This document shows, one piece after another, positions 43,770-57,281 of a stretch of 64,000 nucleotides of DNA (within the stretch, counting starts at the first letter, position 1; the number at the start of each line of letters is the position of its first letter). The position numbers and the translations under genes are program-made. The DNA is from Scalesia atractyloides (taxonomy: Eukaryota; Streptophyta; Magnoliopsida; Asterales; Asteraceae): positions 17,437,412-17,501,411 of the forward strand of contig CAMTDV010000013.1 of the NCBI GenBank assembly GCA_947069175.1, read 5' to 3'. The notes beneath the pieces are model-generated. The model ran no database searches, was not told where the DNA came from, and saw nothing but the letters and a program-made list of their open reading frames with translations.

Positions 43770-45330
43770 TCCTACTATATTAAGCAGTCTTTTTTCACAT
43801 GATCCATATATTTAACATTTCAAATCTTTAATTCAAGCAATGTGTTTAAAATTAATTAATATCATGTATGGAAATTGCAATCTAAAACGAACATTTATTT
43901 TAAATTGTATTTAGTTTAAGGAGTTGGAAATTAGCAAAGAAGAACAATATTCATCATAATATCTTCTAAATTGCCTTTATCTACAATGAAGATGGACGGG
44001 AACATTAAACCAAAACAATCAGTTTGATAAGGGCGACTCAAAAGGTAAGGTATGTGGGAGAAATAGTGCTACAAATCCGTCTGGCATTTTTATATTGGCC
44101 CATAAAAAAATACAGTTTTGCCTTCATTAAAAATTGGAATATTGGATTTTAATAATCCAAACTATTCGTCGTTTGCGGTCAACAGTTCCAATTTCAAAAA
44201 TAACCACTGACAGTCCCAACTGTTGACATATTTGGCCCAAATGGACTCTGACTAACAGAACCCTAACGCCGTTAGTCTCCGGTCGTCGGAAAAACCGTTT
44301 TTGGCCAGAAAAGGTTTGTAAAGGTCCGATCTAAAGTTACAAAGAGGTTTGGGATGGAAATATTAAGTTTCCGACCAAAAAGTTTAGTTTTCTGGCTAAA
44401 AAGAAAATTTTCCAGAGATAAAAGGAGTTTTCCGACAGCTTCAATAATTGAGGCTTTTCCTAGAATATGTTTTCTCAAGGTCTATAATAAGGTTACGAAG
44501 AGGTTTGGGACGAAAATGTTGAGTTTTTGGGCCAAAAACGTTTTTCCGGTGACTGGAGACTAACGGCGTTAAGGTTCTGTTAGTCAGGGTCCATTGGAGG
44601 CTAATATGTTAATAGTTGAGACTGCCAGTGGTTATCTTTAAGGTGGGACTGTTGGCGGCCAATGACGAATAGTTTGTCATCGTTAGTGCTAGGTACTTGT
44701 CTCATTCGCCCTGGTAAATTATGATTTTGCCATCAATTTAAAAGCGCATATAATGAATATGGGCGGGAACAGTAAACAAGACAATCAGTTGATAGGGGTG
44801 ACTCAAAGGGTATATGGGGAATAGTGCTAGATACTTGTTTGCCACTCCCACATTGGCCTAGAAAAAATACGGTTTCGCCCCCATTAAAAATTCCAGGCTT
44901 GCCATCATTAGTGCTAGGTAGTTGTTTGGCGCTCTCTCATTCACCCTGACAAATTACGATTTTGCCCCAATTTAGAAATGCGTTATTGACATCGCTTTAG
45001 TTCTTTTTTAGCAAAACTATGGTGGTGTTTTGTTAATTGGTTGAGTCGATTTAATTTTTATTCGTGGTAGGCTGCTGGCTGTCACTCGCTCATTGGTCCT
45101 GACAAGTTACAATTTTATCCCTAGATCAAAATTACGGGTTATTTTTGTTTTTTTTTTTGCAAAATTGTGGAAATATTTGGTTTTAATTTTTTTATCAAAA
45201 TTGTGATAGTATTTTGTTTTAATTGGTTGACTTGATTTAATTTTTATTGAGATCATGTAATGAGTATTATGTACAAATAACTGAAACACAGACGCATATA
45301 GCCTTGCAACGCAGCGGGGCATAAACTAGT
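43770..45330 (+). mobile_element. Non-autonomous Helitron, 1561 bp
   Basis: The 5' end TCCTACTATATTAAGCAGTC is preceded by A (43769). The 3' end has the hairpin GCCTTGC-AACGCA-GCGGGGC (7 bp with two G-T pairs), then ATAAACTAGT and T (45331), so it is TC...CTAGT inserted between A and T. It has no Rep-helicase. The interior is partly duplicated (about 43976-44135 again at 44744-44896; TTAGTGCTAGGTA phrases at 44690 and 44905) and carries a nested MITE. Confidence 0.75.
44144..44676. mobile_element. MITE with about 140-bp inverted arms, inside the Helitron
   Basis: GGATTTTAATAATCCAAACT... on the left pairs with the reverse complement from 44676 (CAAACTATTCGTCATTGG...); shared blocks are AACCACTG, CTGACTAACAGAACC and AACGCCGTTAGTCTCC. 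The right arm lacks the outer GGATTTTAATAATC. It is the same terminal family as 6034-6300. Confidence 0.75.
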
Positions 45331-48300
45331 TCTATATATATTGGTCAATTTTGTAAGGTCCAGTATTATTGGTTTTTTTAATTAATTTAAGTTTCTAACC
45401 CTATAATTTTATAAAGTTGGCATCTGACACCTCGAACTCTAATAACTCTTTTTTATAAATGATTTACGTTTATACACTTGAATTTTGATAGATTATCATA
45501 TGAGAAGTGTAACAATAACTCTTTTTTATAAACGATTTACGTTTCGTCCTCAAAACTTTAATAAAGTCATCATATGGCTCTTAAAGTTATTTTTTTATCA
45601 AATAAATGTTCTTTTATCATTTTTATAAGTTTCGTTCTTTTTTATTCTACTTATTATTTATTTGACTTATTATAATTAATGCTAACTTTAACTCTAGAAT
45701 AGTTATTTAATCATGTTGCTTGCTTATTTTTATCGCGGTTTGGATTATGGACTACATGCTCTATATTAACTCTTCAGTATATCATGTAACAAACTTAATT
45801 ATTTTTATTTACCTTATTAAAGTTATAGCTAAGGTTTAACTCTAAATATGTTTATTTAACCATATTGATTACTTACTTTTACCATCATTTTGATTTAAGC
45901 CTGCGTGGTATATAATAATCCATTGATATATTATGTAATAAATATTCTCACGAGAATCCTTTTACGACCTCGTCACAAAGCGTGAGTTCGTTACTAGTTG
46001 GAAACAAATTAAAAAGGTTAGTCATGAAAAACATGCTTTTCTTTCATTTTCTTTAAAAATCCATTTTAAGTAATTTTTCGTCTTATGTTATAAGAACATT
46101 AACTTACAAACCCGTGCATCATATAAATTGAATATCAACCTGTATTAAATAATGCATGTATAATCTAACTTCATCCAAAGTTAGATTTATTTTCTAATCC
46201 ACCTAACTTCATGTTTTCATGAGCATGTAGTTTTTAATAATGTTCTATTACCAGTTTCATGGTCTCATTCAAATCATATTGGTTTTCTCTTTCTTCTTAT
46301 TTTTATTACTATAAATGTTTAAGATTAAATATGTTTCGGTCGTAACCAAAGTAATAAATTAATTTTGGATCTATAACTTATGGTTATTATTTGTTATGTA
46401 AAAGCGTGCCGAAAAGTATCTGCAAATAAAAAAAATATCTTTATTGAAACTACGATTCATCTTGTTTTCAATCCAGAGACAGTATAACCATTCAGTAAAA
46501 TAAATAGAGAAACCGTATAATAAAGATACTAGTATAAAGCCTCCTATCTTGTGATGGGGGTGCAAAATCATGTCAAGTAACACCAATGTCATATCATTGT
46601 CAGCGATTACCAATACTGGAAAAGCTCGTAAAAACAAAATAAATAAAAAAGAAAAAAATAAAACGGAACGAAAAGCAAATGTAAAATCGTTGAACCATAC
46701 ACAGCTGTTACGGCGTGTTAATTCAAAGAATTAGTCTGAAACGTAAAACATAGAAAAAATAACTAAGCCGATCTAGAGTTGCAACGAACATGTCAAACGA
46801 GAATAAATACACGCATTGCGGCGGGCATGTCAAATGAGAAAAAATAGACAAAAAACGTTGAACCTCACTCGTACGTTGCGGCCTGTTAACTCATAAAATT
46901 TAGAACGAAACGTAAAAACACAAAACTTGCGAAAGATAAAGTATGGGAGACCAACGTTGAAAGTAAAAGAGTATTTGGGTTAAACTGCAAAAAAGTGAAA
47001 AACTTTAGATTAAAAGTAAAAAATCAAAGAAGTTAAACTGTAAAAGATGAGAACTTTTTGGTTAAAAGTGAAAAATCAATTTTTTTAAACCCCTTAAGCA
47101 AAGGGTACAAGGCTATGCAGCACAAAAAATGTAAATTAATATTATGGAAATGAATATTTCGGTTACATATTTATACTTAATAAATCTGTTTTTTTTTCTT
47201 TATACTTTATAATAATATTATTAAATAATCAAAAATATAAATAACACCTAGTTACTTGTTCTTATAACTTTAACGTTCAAGTAATTCATATATCTGAATT
47301 TTCATTAGATATTAGATATATTTATATTAATTTAAGAGATATTAATAATTTATTAGATATGTATTATTAATATTATTAATTAATATTTAATAAATTTAAG
47401 AAGAAAATGTCATGTGCCATCAATTAAATTTTTTTATTAATATTTAGATTAGATATAATATGATTTGAATGGCGTTTATCTTTATTTATAATATAATATA
47501 ATATAATATAATATAATATAATATTATATTAAGAAAAAAAGATTTATATTATATTATAATTAGGAGAAGAGAACTAATCATTTATTATTTATAATACGAA
47601 TAAGTGATATCTATCTATTAGTTATTAAAAAACATATTAAAATATATACATAAAAAGTGTAAAGGTAAAAAAGAGAATGCATGTGATAGTATTTGTAATC
47701 CTTTATTAGAATTAAATGATTAGATTCATATTTGGTTCTTTATTCTTAGACGTTAGTGGCTTGAGGATTGGGCGTGAAGTGGGTAAAAAAAGCTCCATTC
47801 ACTAGAGCACACCGTCCTAATGGGCTTTTTCAGTGATTTATGGGTTGGGGTGTTTCCACAAAAACGTCTGATTCAAAAGTGGATAACTAATAGAATTTTT
47901 GTGATGGTTTTTTTATTTAATTCAATTACAATATCTAATTATTGCAAGAGGGCTTGAAGTTCAAGCCCCACTACAATCCTTTTCTAACTTCAAATCCATT
48001 TGTTGATTTGAAGCCACATGTTGAATAACACATGGTTTTATTGTTATCCCATTTTTCAACTCCTATCTCTATTCAATTAAAAAACCTCCATCACAGTTCT
48101 CATCTATATCTATATCCAGTTTAAACCCTCTACAATCTTGTAACCAGAATCACAAGTACATGGTGCAAGGCTTAATCCATGACCTATGACCACAGTTTTG
48201 GCATGACATTTTATGAATCATTGCATCCAAGCATTCTAGCCCTGATGGCTTTCATCCCTCCCTATCTAATTACTATGGCTAAACTGTCATTTTTTTCATA

Positions 48301-48703
48301 ATTCTATAAGATTATGACTACGGCTAAACTGTCATTTTTTCACAATTCTATAAGGTTATGATCCCGATTACTGTAGAAATAGATGTAATAATATTAATAA
48401 AACCATATAAAAATCATAATCAATTCTATATATGGTTTGGTTTGAATCTTATAAGGGGTTGTGGCATAGCTTGAAGCTCATTCGCCTACCGCTCTATTGT
48501 AAATTCCTACTGGTTTGGGTTAAATTAATAAATTATCTAACCCTAATTCTATAGTTATTTGCATGCTTTTGGTAGTTTTGGTTTACGACAAAGTAGTAAA
48601 ACATTATCCAATAAATCTTTCCATCTAAAATTAGGAACAAGTTATTAAATACTTGCTCTTCATACATGTGGAACATTTTGTTTTGCATATTCGAGCCACG
48701 AGA
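45331..48703. other. AT-rich spacer
   Basis: No gene recognised. TTACTAGT followed by T at 45991-45999 resembles another Helitron end but its hairpin is weak. 46700-46900 has GCATTGCGGCGGGC/GTTGCGGCCTGTTAA repeats. A pentanucleotide (ATAAT)n run lies at about 47487-47525. Confidence 0.45.
47487..47525. repeat. (ATAAT)n microsatellite
   Basis: About eight near-perfect ATAAT units. Confidence 0.85.
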
Positions 48704-49201
48704 TGTTGAGAATCAGAGACGAAACTCGGTGATTTTCGTGGGAAAACTCCTTTTCTGAATCTTTTTATTATTATTAATAATATAACAAAAATAAAAAAAA
48801 CTACACATTACAACTAAACCCTATTATGTTTATAAATAAAACCAAACTTAATCAACAAGAAACCTAATTAGAGTATTAGGAAACTAAATAAAATCTTACC
48901 AAAAACCAATAAACATAATAAAAAATATAACTATCTGTAAGTCACGAAATAAAGATTAGAATGAAAAGAACAATACGATCTTCAATAGCCAACTTGCATA
49001 CACCAAAGGTGTCTGATACAAGATTTCAGAAAAACTAAAACTGACTAGCAACCAAAATATTAACCCTAACACATCTATTTATACTAGTTACTAAACCCAT
49101 CAAATACAACCCTAGGCCCATAAGGCTCTAGGAAGCCCAATCTCCCAAACTTAGCCCAATTACAACACTAATGTGTAAACCTTTTAGTTAGAGGCCCACC
49201 A
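48704..49201 (-). repeat. 3' LTR of the SIRE/Maximus element
   Basis: It starts TGGTGGGCCTC at 49201, immediately after the purine tract. The end is placed at CTCAACA (48704), giving 498 bp. No partner LTR is in the window, so the left border is uncertain by tens of bases. Confidence 0.55.
49076..49083 (-). promoter_or_regulatory. TATA box in the SIRE/Maximus LTR
   Basis: The minus strand reads CTAGTATAAATAGATG about 120 bp inside the LTR. Confidence 0.6.
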
Positions 49202-49214
49202 ATCTCCCCCTAGG
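49202..49214 (-). other. Polypurine tract of the SIRE/Maximus element
   Basis: The minus strand reads CCTAGGGGGAGAT, directly before the LTR start. The same TAGGGGGAG occurs inside the element at 53722-53731. Confidence 0.75.
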
Positions 49215-49231
49215 TTTACAACATTAGACGT

Positions 49232-51905
49232 TTAATCCATTGATAGCGCATCGACTCCCATTCTTCCAGCTATTATTCCAGCTACTGCTGCCGTCCAATC
49301 TTTAGCACACGCTTCATATAACTCTGCAGTTTGTATTTGATTTGCTGCTAGGACTTGCAGATCTTCACCATGAAAACTCACCAGATCAACCACATCGTTC
49401 ACTCGAAATGCCTTCTCTTTTGTAACAATCGCCACACTCCCCACATTCGGATCGTACATCCAAAAATTAAAATTCTTCAGAATACCTTTTGGAAATATTG
49501 GAGCAACTGGTATCACAAGTTCTTTGTCAGTTAGAGGTCACATCACTAATTTAAACCTTCTACCTGTTCTTGCATCACGAACACCTTTACCAGCATGGAG
49601 ATATGGTTCAACGGTTTTCATTGTCTTGAATCCACTCTTTACTTCTTGCTCCAATCGCTTAAAGAACCTCCACCCTGGTCCACGTTCCGTAGTATCAGTG
49701 TCAGTATAAGGAGCCCTTAGAAGATCAGTTAGTGCAACCTTTGTCCAGGTCTCAAATTGAGACTCCTTTGAATAGTATTCTCGTGTACCATCTTGTCTGA
49801 CGATCAACCACATTTTCTTCACATGATCGTATGTCCAACTCAGCACTCGTGACTTGTTTCCAACCTTGCTATAATAACTCGATCCAAGCTCCATCACAAA
49901 CCTCTCAGACTGGTTGGTGGGATCCTTTAACTGAAAGTTTTCGTCTAGTGGATTCACATCAACATTCTTCATCAAAACCATCTTTTTCTTCTTTTGAGCA
50001 GTTTGTCGTTTTTGACTCGCAGTAAACTGTCTCTTCGGACACGTAGATAATCATCCAATCCAGTCTGACGCTCAGCAGCAAGCTATTCGACAGCTACTCT
50101 GTTAGCTTCTCTCTGTTTAGCATCTCGATGACGATGTTCAACGTTCACTGGATCGTCAGTTGGATCAGAGAATTCACGCCCAAATTTATTTTCCAGCTTT
50201 GCCTTCAAATCAAAGACCATAGTCATTAACAACGAAACATCTCCTTGAAGTTGGTCAATTGTCTAATCCCGTGCATCCAATCGAGTTTGCAACGAAGCAA
50301 TCTGTGCATCTTTAAGAATGACCTCTTGCTCAAGCACTATCACTCTCTTTTTTAAGTCAACAACATCCACATCTTCGTCATCACTATCTAACCCGCTTGA
50401 AATCAAATGCTCTTTTCTCTGACCGCCTCGAATACTCCATATCTTCACCTTGAATACCACCTGAACCACTTCCACCAGCCCCTAATCCTCCGGCACCCGT
50501 TGAACTACCACTAAAATCCATCATTTCTAACACATAATCTGTTGGAACGGACACAACAGTATAATGAGTAATGATGAGAGGAGCTGTCGGTTCTTCAGCA
50601 CTATTAGGCTCAACCATAGAAGTATCAGTCAATAGTCAACGAAACAGCAACTGAGGATGTAAAAGTAATAGGTTCTTCAGCAGCTTCACCAACATGAGCT
50701 TCGGATTACATCTGAGCTTCAGTATAAATGGGTTCTTTGATAATCTTTGTTCGTCGTCTTTCACTAACGACACCTCTTTTTCTTCAATATCTTCATTAGA
50801 TTCAACCCTACAACTGGGATATTAACACGAGGCAACACAAGAGGAGGATTCCCTTGTTGCTCCTGTATCTCCTTCAAATGTGCAATGAGAGCTTCTAAAT
50901 TCTCTGTAGTAAGTTCTGGTAACTCTGGAGTCGGATGAACATCAAAATCTGTAATAGAATCCAACAACGCTTCTTCACCGTCAGTACCTGCCTCAGAGAC
51001 TAAATCTTCAATCTCAATTTCTTTCTCCACCACTGGCACATCATGTTCCTTAGCCACCATCGCATTCACCGGCTGAGGTGCTGGAATATCCTGACTGATA
51101 ACCTCGCAAAACTTTCCAAACTTTCTCAAAGGTATGCGACCAACAAAAACAATCTTTGATGTCGATCTATTTTTCTTCATTGTCCCAAAAATAGTTGGAC
51201 CCATCGGCTTCATATTTAACAAGTTGGCATCAGAAGCATCTTTAGCCAGATCTGAGTGCCGTCCATCCAGAATCAACTGTATAAACCGAGGATACAGCAA
51301 AAACATTTCTTCTTTGACTTCTCCAAAATCTTCTTCATATTTTCGAAAATATGACCAGAAAAGTTATATTTCCAGTCCATCACTAGAACTATCGTAGAAG
51401 TCTGTGTTTGATTCGGCTGGTCCAATCCTCCTTTATTCTCTGATATACACTGCATAAAGATGTGCACCAACAGTCTCCAATATGCTAGGAACATTTTCTT
51501 CAGCAAAGACGGATAAGTTCCCTCGTAGCTCATCTATGCTAATACAGGCATCACCTTCTCCTTGGTATATAACGTTGGATCACCTTCAGCATCAGTAAAT
51601 TCAACACCTCTCGGATACACGTTTCATTCACAACAATCTCTTTACGCTTAATCAATGAGCTAATGCATGGCTTCCTATCAGCACCTCTCAGATGAAATCT
51701 AGCTCGCTTCCAAAATGTATGTACAAGGTCTCGATATATAACTGGATTTTCTTCGAAGTGCATATGCGATCCTGCAATCATTTAGACCCACCATCACCAA
51801 TCTGAACTCTTGGAAAAATTCAGCTGGTAGACCTGATAGATAACCCGCTTGATTATGAAACTGCTCTTCCACCAACATGACCGCATCGAAAGCCTCTTCA
51901 GCCAT
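49232..51905 (-). pseudogene. Additional (env-like) ORF of the SIRE/Maximus element, frameshifted
   Basis: The start is at ATG 51905 (MAEEAFDAVMLVEEQFHNQA) and the end at TAA 49232-49234 (...MGVDALSMD). The order is: a globular N-terminal part, then YPRFIQLILDG (about 51290) in the block typical of this ORF in daisy-family elements. A Pro/Glu/Ser-rich acidic stretch follows (51100-50780), then a heptad-like helix (VVDLKKRVIVLEQEVILKDA, about 50360) and a basic C-terminal part. The reading moves between frames at least five times. I see no convincing signal peptide or membrane anchor, so calling it env would be speculative; its role in the family is unknown. Confidence 0.65.
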
Positions 51906-53816
51906 TTCTGTTAGAAAAATAAACAGTTCAAATCACACTCAAACAAAAACTGACTGACAGGTCATAAGAAGTCATTAATGAATTTGACAGGTCAAGAAAG
52001 GAGTTCATTTTAACGGTTCAGTGGTAAGGGTCAACATTCATTTCAGAGGGTCATAAACAGTTCAAAATGTTCAGACACTGTAATCCGGAATCAAAGACGT
52101 TCAACAGGAATCCAGATGAACCTTTCACCATTTTATATGAACATCATCCGAAATGGAATCTGAGTTCAACCATTCCGGTTGAATGTTCACCCGGAATGAA
52201 ATCCGGAATGCCAATATGTTTGAAGATTTATCCGAGATGCTTGATAACATGAAGATTTGAAGATTATCTTTTAATATTTATAATTAAGAAGCATATTATA
52301 CCTAATTCGGATATAATTTGGATGAAATTCAGATGAATGTGAACAGTATCAATCCGGGTGATGATCAGAGGATTTCGGAAGGAAATGTTTTAGTGAATGA
52401 TCCGAAATGAAACTCTGATTCATTGATATACTATTCCGGAATGGGCTTGGGCCTGAAACTTTTGAGCCCAAGTCAATCCGGATCCAATCATCCAAGATCT
52501 AATTCATACACAATCCGGATTGGGCTTGGTCAAACTTATTAGGGCCCAATCCGGTACAGTGATCGGTCCAAACAATCAGAGGAGACAACAATTTGGTCAG
52601 TGGGCCTATCCGGAATGGGTTTAAAGGCGCAATCCGGAACAGTACCACAATAAAATCCAAAGCTGTTCAATTTCAGGACTTTAAACATTCTATTGGATTG
52701 GCCCAATTCCAAAAACTCAACTGGCCAGTCCAATACCCCTTGACAGAAATCATCTAACTCAAAAATTAACAATTTAACTAACCAAGCAACCAACCAATCT
52801 TTACCAAATATATAAAACTAAGTAAAGCATTTAAACAAAATCATATACAAAGTCTTGCTATGGGATCAAATCGTTTTTAAGTAGACTAAGGAACACTTTT
52901 CAGTGTGAGCTGGGTTAGACTGGTATAAGCAATTGCCAATATATTTTTCCATTCAAACCTAAAGCTCAACCTTCTAATTTTTGCTTTATGATATGCTTAA
53001 GGTAGTATTATACTATGATACCCATGTGTTCCACTCGATGACATACCCCCGCGATCAAGGTAAGCACAACGATTCATCATAGTAGGTGAGTATACTGAGA
53101 TCATCCTTTATCTTTTATAACGTCAGACTATTGGTGAGCAGGTCAGTACTTTCGTACAGCAGAGTGACCAATAGTATCTGACGAAGGTTAAGGCAAATAC
53201 CTTATATGGTATATTTGAATTCATAGAATTTTCTCATGATGAGATTTCCTTTCTTTTAAGGTTTTGGCCCTTCTATTTTGACTCTTTTAAGGATATCCTG
53301 ACTGTGCCTAGCTCTGCATATAATCTGGATGCAACAGAAGGGCAGACAAGATATCCCTCGGATGACTCAACAGCATAAAGACCCGAAACCTTAGACGTTT
53401 GTTATCTATCAACACAGGATTTAAGACCATAAAATCATATGCTGATAGTGTGTGACCCACTGGATATATAGTTCTTTATGTTGATATCATTTGGCTTACA
53501 CTATCCGGTTGAGCTCTAGACCTATCAATATATCACTTTCGATCCAAGTCGTTCCCGCTACAACACCTTACATGTGTTAGTCAAAGCCTTTATCAGAGAA
53601 CTTATTTCATTTCCCAATCATTGCAAAACTGTTTGAAACTATTTTTTTTTTCATTTTTTTCATTTTTTAATGTTTTTGTGTTTTTCTAGTTTTTCAAATG
53701 TTTTTGTATTTTTGTGATTTTTCTCCCCCTAAATTTGTGCATATATATGAACAAATTTAAGAGGCAAACAAGAATAAAAGAAAGAAAACAAACTAAACAG
53801 AAAAGATAGAGGATGC
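51906..53816 (-). other. Spacer between pol and the extra ORF
   Basis: Non-coding, with many ATCCGGA/TCCGGAT words (52080-52640) and a T-rich run (53640-53720 on the plus strand). It carries a second purine tract, TTTAGGGGGAG on the minus strand at 53723-53733. In this lineage such a region could hold a promoter or splice signals for the extra ORF; that is inference. Confidence 0.5.
53722..53733 (-). other. Internal polypurine tract
   Basis: The minus strand reads TTTAGGGGGAGA about 85 bp after the pol stop. It shares TAGGGGGAG with the tract beside the 3' LTR and could act as a central priming site. Confidence 0.55.
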
Positions 53817-56800
53817 TCAGTTAGAAAAACGGATCATTTTGAGAAGATCCACAAGCACTTGAAAACGTGTGTTGCTAACGGGTTTCGTGAACAAATTTGC
53901 AACGTTTGCATCGGTGTGGATTTGCTCAAGTTTAACGAGACCCTTTTCATAGCAATCACGAATAAAATGAACTTTGATGTTTATGTGCTTGGTTTTGGAG
54001 TGAAAACAGGGTTTTTGACAATTTGGATAGCGGCATCATTATCATAATAAATTGTTGTGTTTAGATAAGTCAAACCGTAATCCGCAAGCTGGTGTTGCAT
54101 CCATAAAACCTGTGAGCAGCAAGCGGATGTGCGACATATTCTGCTTCCGCTATAGAAAGCGAGACCGTGTACTGCTTCTTGCATTGCCAAGAGATTAATC
54201 TATCTCCTAATATTAGCATCCAGCTGAAGTTGAGTGCATGTCCTGTCTGTACCTCCAAGATTACTATCAGAGAAAGCATACAATTAAAATTCAGAATTTT
54301 TAGGATACCAGAGGCCCAATGATGGTGCCCCTTTGAGGTACCTAAAGATTCTTTTAACAGCATGTAAATGAGAGAGTTTAGGAGTAGCCTGATATCGAGC
54401 ACACTGGCAAACGGCAAACATGATATCTGCCCGACTTGCTGTGAGATACATGAGTGAACCAATCATAGACCGGTACATGGTTGGATTGACAGGCGTTCCT
54501 TCAGCGTCTTCATTTAACAAAGGCCGTTCAGCGATAGGTGAGGCCATAGGCTTTGAATATGTAAGCTTGAATTTGGCAAGAACGCCATTGACATATTTTC
54601 CTTGATGGATCAAGATTCCTTGTGGGCTTTGACGAACTTGAAGTCCCAAAAACATAGTCATCTCCCCAATGAGCTCATCTCAAATTTCTTCTTCATGACC
54701 TCTTCAATCTCTCGACGCAACCCATCATCCGTAGAACCAAAAATAATATCATCGACGTAAATTTGAACAAGAATGATGTCCTTGTCAACACGTTTAATGA
54801 ACAAAGTTTGATCAATGGTTCCCCGAGTATATCCATGAGCAAGCATATGCCCTGTTAGGGTTGCGTACCATGCACGAGGGCTTGATGCACTCCATACAAA
54901 GCTTTTTCCAATTTGTATGCATAATCTGGCTTATCAGGATCAGTGAAACCCGGTGGTTGTGCCACGTATATCTCCTCTTTCATTGTGCCGTAAAGAAACG
55001 CAGTCTTGACGTCCATTTGATAGACTGTGAAGTCCATGTATGATGCATATGCCAAGAAAATGCGAATGGCTTCCAATCTAGCCACCGGTGCATAAACTTC
55101 ATCGTAGTCCAACCCCTCGATCTGGCAGAAACCCTGAACAACCAGTCGAGCTTTGTTCCTCACAATCACACCAGTATCATCCTGTTTGTTGCAAAATACC
55201 CAACGAGTTCAAGAGCACGTTTTCCCTGAGGAAGTTTCACCCATTTCCATACCCCAAGTTTCTCAAACTGATTGAGTTCTTCATGCATAGCGTCAACCCA
55301 GCCTGGTTCCTGCAAGGCGTCATCAATGCTTTTAGGTTCAATTTGTGAGATAAAACAAGAGTAAAGACATGTATTGATATATCCTGATTGAATGCGAGTC
55401 CGAACTGCAGCAGTAACAGGACCAATGACATTTTCAATCGGATGATCGCATTGTAGACGCTGTGGTATAGGCGTAGCAGGAACATGGAGATCTGACTGCA
55501 AGTTTGTAATGCTCTATGATGCAACTCCTAATGGCTCCCCCTCATTAGTTGCACAAGTGGGAATGTTGACTGATGAATCAACAGAACAGTCTGGTGGTGT
55601 AGGCTCAGGAAATAGAGATGACCCTAAGACATCAGGAGTTGTAGCTCCTTCATTTGCCATAGGAGAGTCTGTGTTTGGAACCTTAACTTCAGGGGAACCC
55701 GTCTGAGGAATCTGTTCAGAAAGAGTTTCCTGATTCTGCAATGCTGGTGGAGGTGTAGACACAGCTTCATTGAATCCAGGTGGATCCACACTCAGCTGCT
55801 TAAAAGACTCTTGCAGCTGTTCAGCATATTCATCATCCTCATTTAAGATATGCATCGGTGGGAGGTTAGAAGTTGTGCATGTACCTGCATTCACATTAGA
55901 ATAGACATCAACAGATTTAAACAAAGAGGAATAGTCATAGAGCCAGTCGGGACTAATGCGTGCGTCCTTGGGATTCTCCTCCAGCCAACCCACATTGTAG
56001 GTTTCAACTACCAGTTTCTTATCTTGTTATAAACACGATAGGAAGTATTCTTAGAGTAGCGGATGAAGATGCATGGATCCCCGCGTGATTCGAATATTCC
56101 CTTAACATCCATGAGTAGAAGAATACAAGGGCAACCGAACTTGCGGAAATGCTTAACCGAAGGTTTGTGACAACCACTTCATATGGCATTTTCATGTGCC
56201 TTTTGTTGATCAGGGCATGATTCTGAATATAACAAGCGGTATTGACTGCTTCTGCCCAGAAAATGAGAGGTAGTTCTGATTCGACCAACATAGTACGCGC
56301 AGCTTCAATGAGTGTACGGTTTCTGCGTTCTGCAACCCCATTCTGTTGAGGAGTTCTGGCTGCACTGAACTGTCGATCAATTCCCTTGGAGGAGCAGAAA
56401 GAATTCAAGGCGGTGTTCTTAAACTCTGTTCCATTATCACATCGAATAGCCTTCACGGTGGTGTCTGCCTGGTTTTCCATAAGGGTGATGAACTGTTTGA
56501 CTAATTCAGCGGTTTCACTCTTTTGTGCCAGAAAGAACACCCAAGTAAATCGAGAGTAGCCATCAATGATAACCAGACAGTATGCCTTCCCGCCAATGCT
56601 CAGAATATCTGTCGGACCAAAAAGATCCATATGAAGCAATTCTAAGACTTTTGACGTGGAGGGTGCGGGTTTCGACTTGTGTGGCCTTCGATGTTGTTTC
56701 CCACGAGCACATGATTCACACTTTTCAATTTGCATAAAATCCCGAACAGGTAGATCTCTGACTAAACCACCTTTTGCAAGTCTGTTTAAGTTCTTCATGT

Positions 56801-57269
56801 TGATATGTCCTAGTCGACTATGCCATAACATTGCATCGTGCTCAGCAGTCGACGAGAACAGGTAGGTAAGCTTGTCGGTTGGGGCTTTGTTCATGTCGAT
56901 GACATATGCATTTCCTTTGCGTGCAACTTTGAGAAGAATCCATTCATCCGGAATGATGAGGCCAGGTTTCAACATATAACACCCTTTCTTAGTAAAGAGA
57001 ACATCCAAATGATTATCACAGAACTGAGACACACTCAAGAGACTATACTTCAACTCTGGAACATAGTTCACATTCTTGAAACTGAGAGCTCCATTGCACA
57101 CCGTTCCTCTCATAGTTATCTTTCCCGTTTCACCACCTACGAAGGAGACAAACCCGCCATCAAAAAACTGAATGTCATTCAACTGCGATATGTCTCTTGT
57201 CATGTGCTTGGAACAACCACTGTCAACATACCAAAGTCTTACGAGAGTCCTCCAAAGCTGTTCCTGCAC
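53817..57269 (-). pseudogene. SIRE/Maximus pol: protease, integrase, RT, RNase H (frameshifted)
   Basis: Numbering is from the ATG at 57269. The protease site is YVDSGCSKHMT (Asp16). The pre-integrase zinc motif is His150, His155, Cys184 and Cys187. The integrase core has Asp215, Asp278 (RCDNGTEF) and Glu314 (QQNGVAERRN), giving D,D-35-E. This frame is open to 56019. After it come a Pro/Ser-rich linker (55993-55514) and RT in pieces: KARLVVQGFCQIEGLDYDEV (about 55150), the catalytic IYVDDIIFGS (about 54755), then the connection and RNase H parts (MYRSMIGSLMYLTASRADIM; SLSIAEAEYVA). The C-terminus KHINIKVHFIRDCYEKGL ... ends at TGA 53817-53819. At least five frame changes prevent a full product. 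Active-site residues are still readable in each domain. Confidence 0.9.
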
Positions 57270-57281
57270 ATTTCAACTGGT

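Noticed and set aside
44272..44563. Two opposite open frames of about 69 codons with similar peptides
   Set aside because: They are mirror translations of the inverted arms of the MITE inside the Helitron.
45991..45999. Further Helitron end (TTACTAGT followed by T)
   Set aside because: The preceding sequence forms only a weak hairpin and no GC-rich stem like the other ends.
48430..48520. tRNA-like stretch (GGTTGTGGCATAGCTTGAAG)
   Set aside because: An A-box-like word occurs but there is no B-box and no foldable arms.
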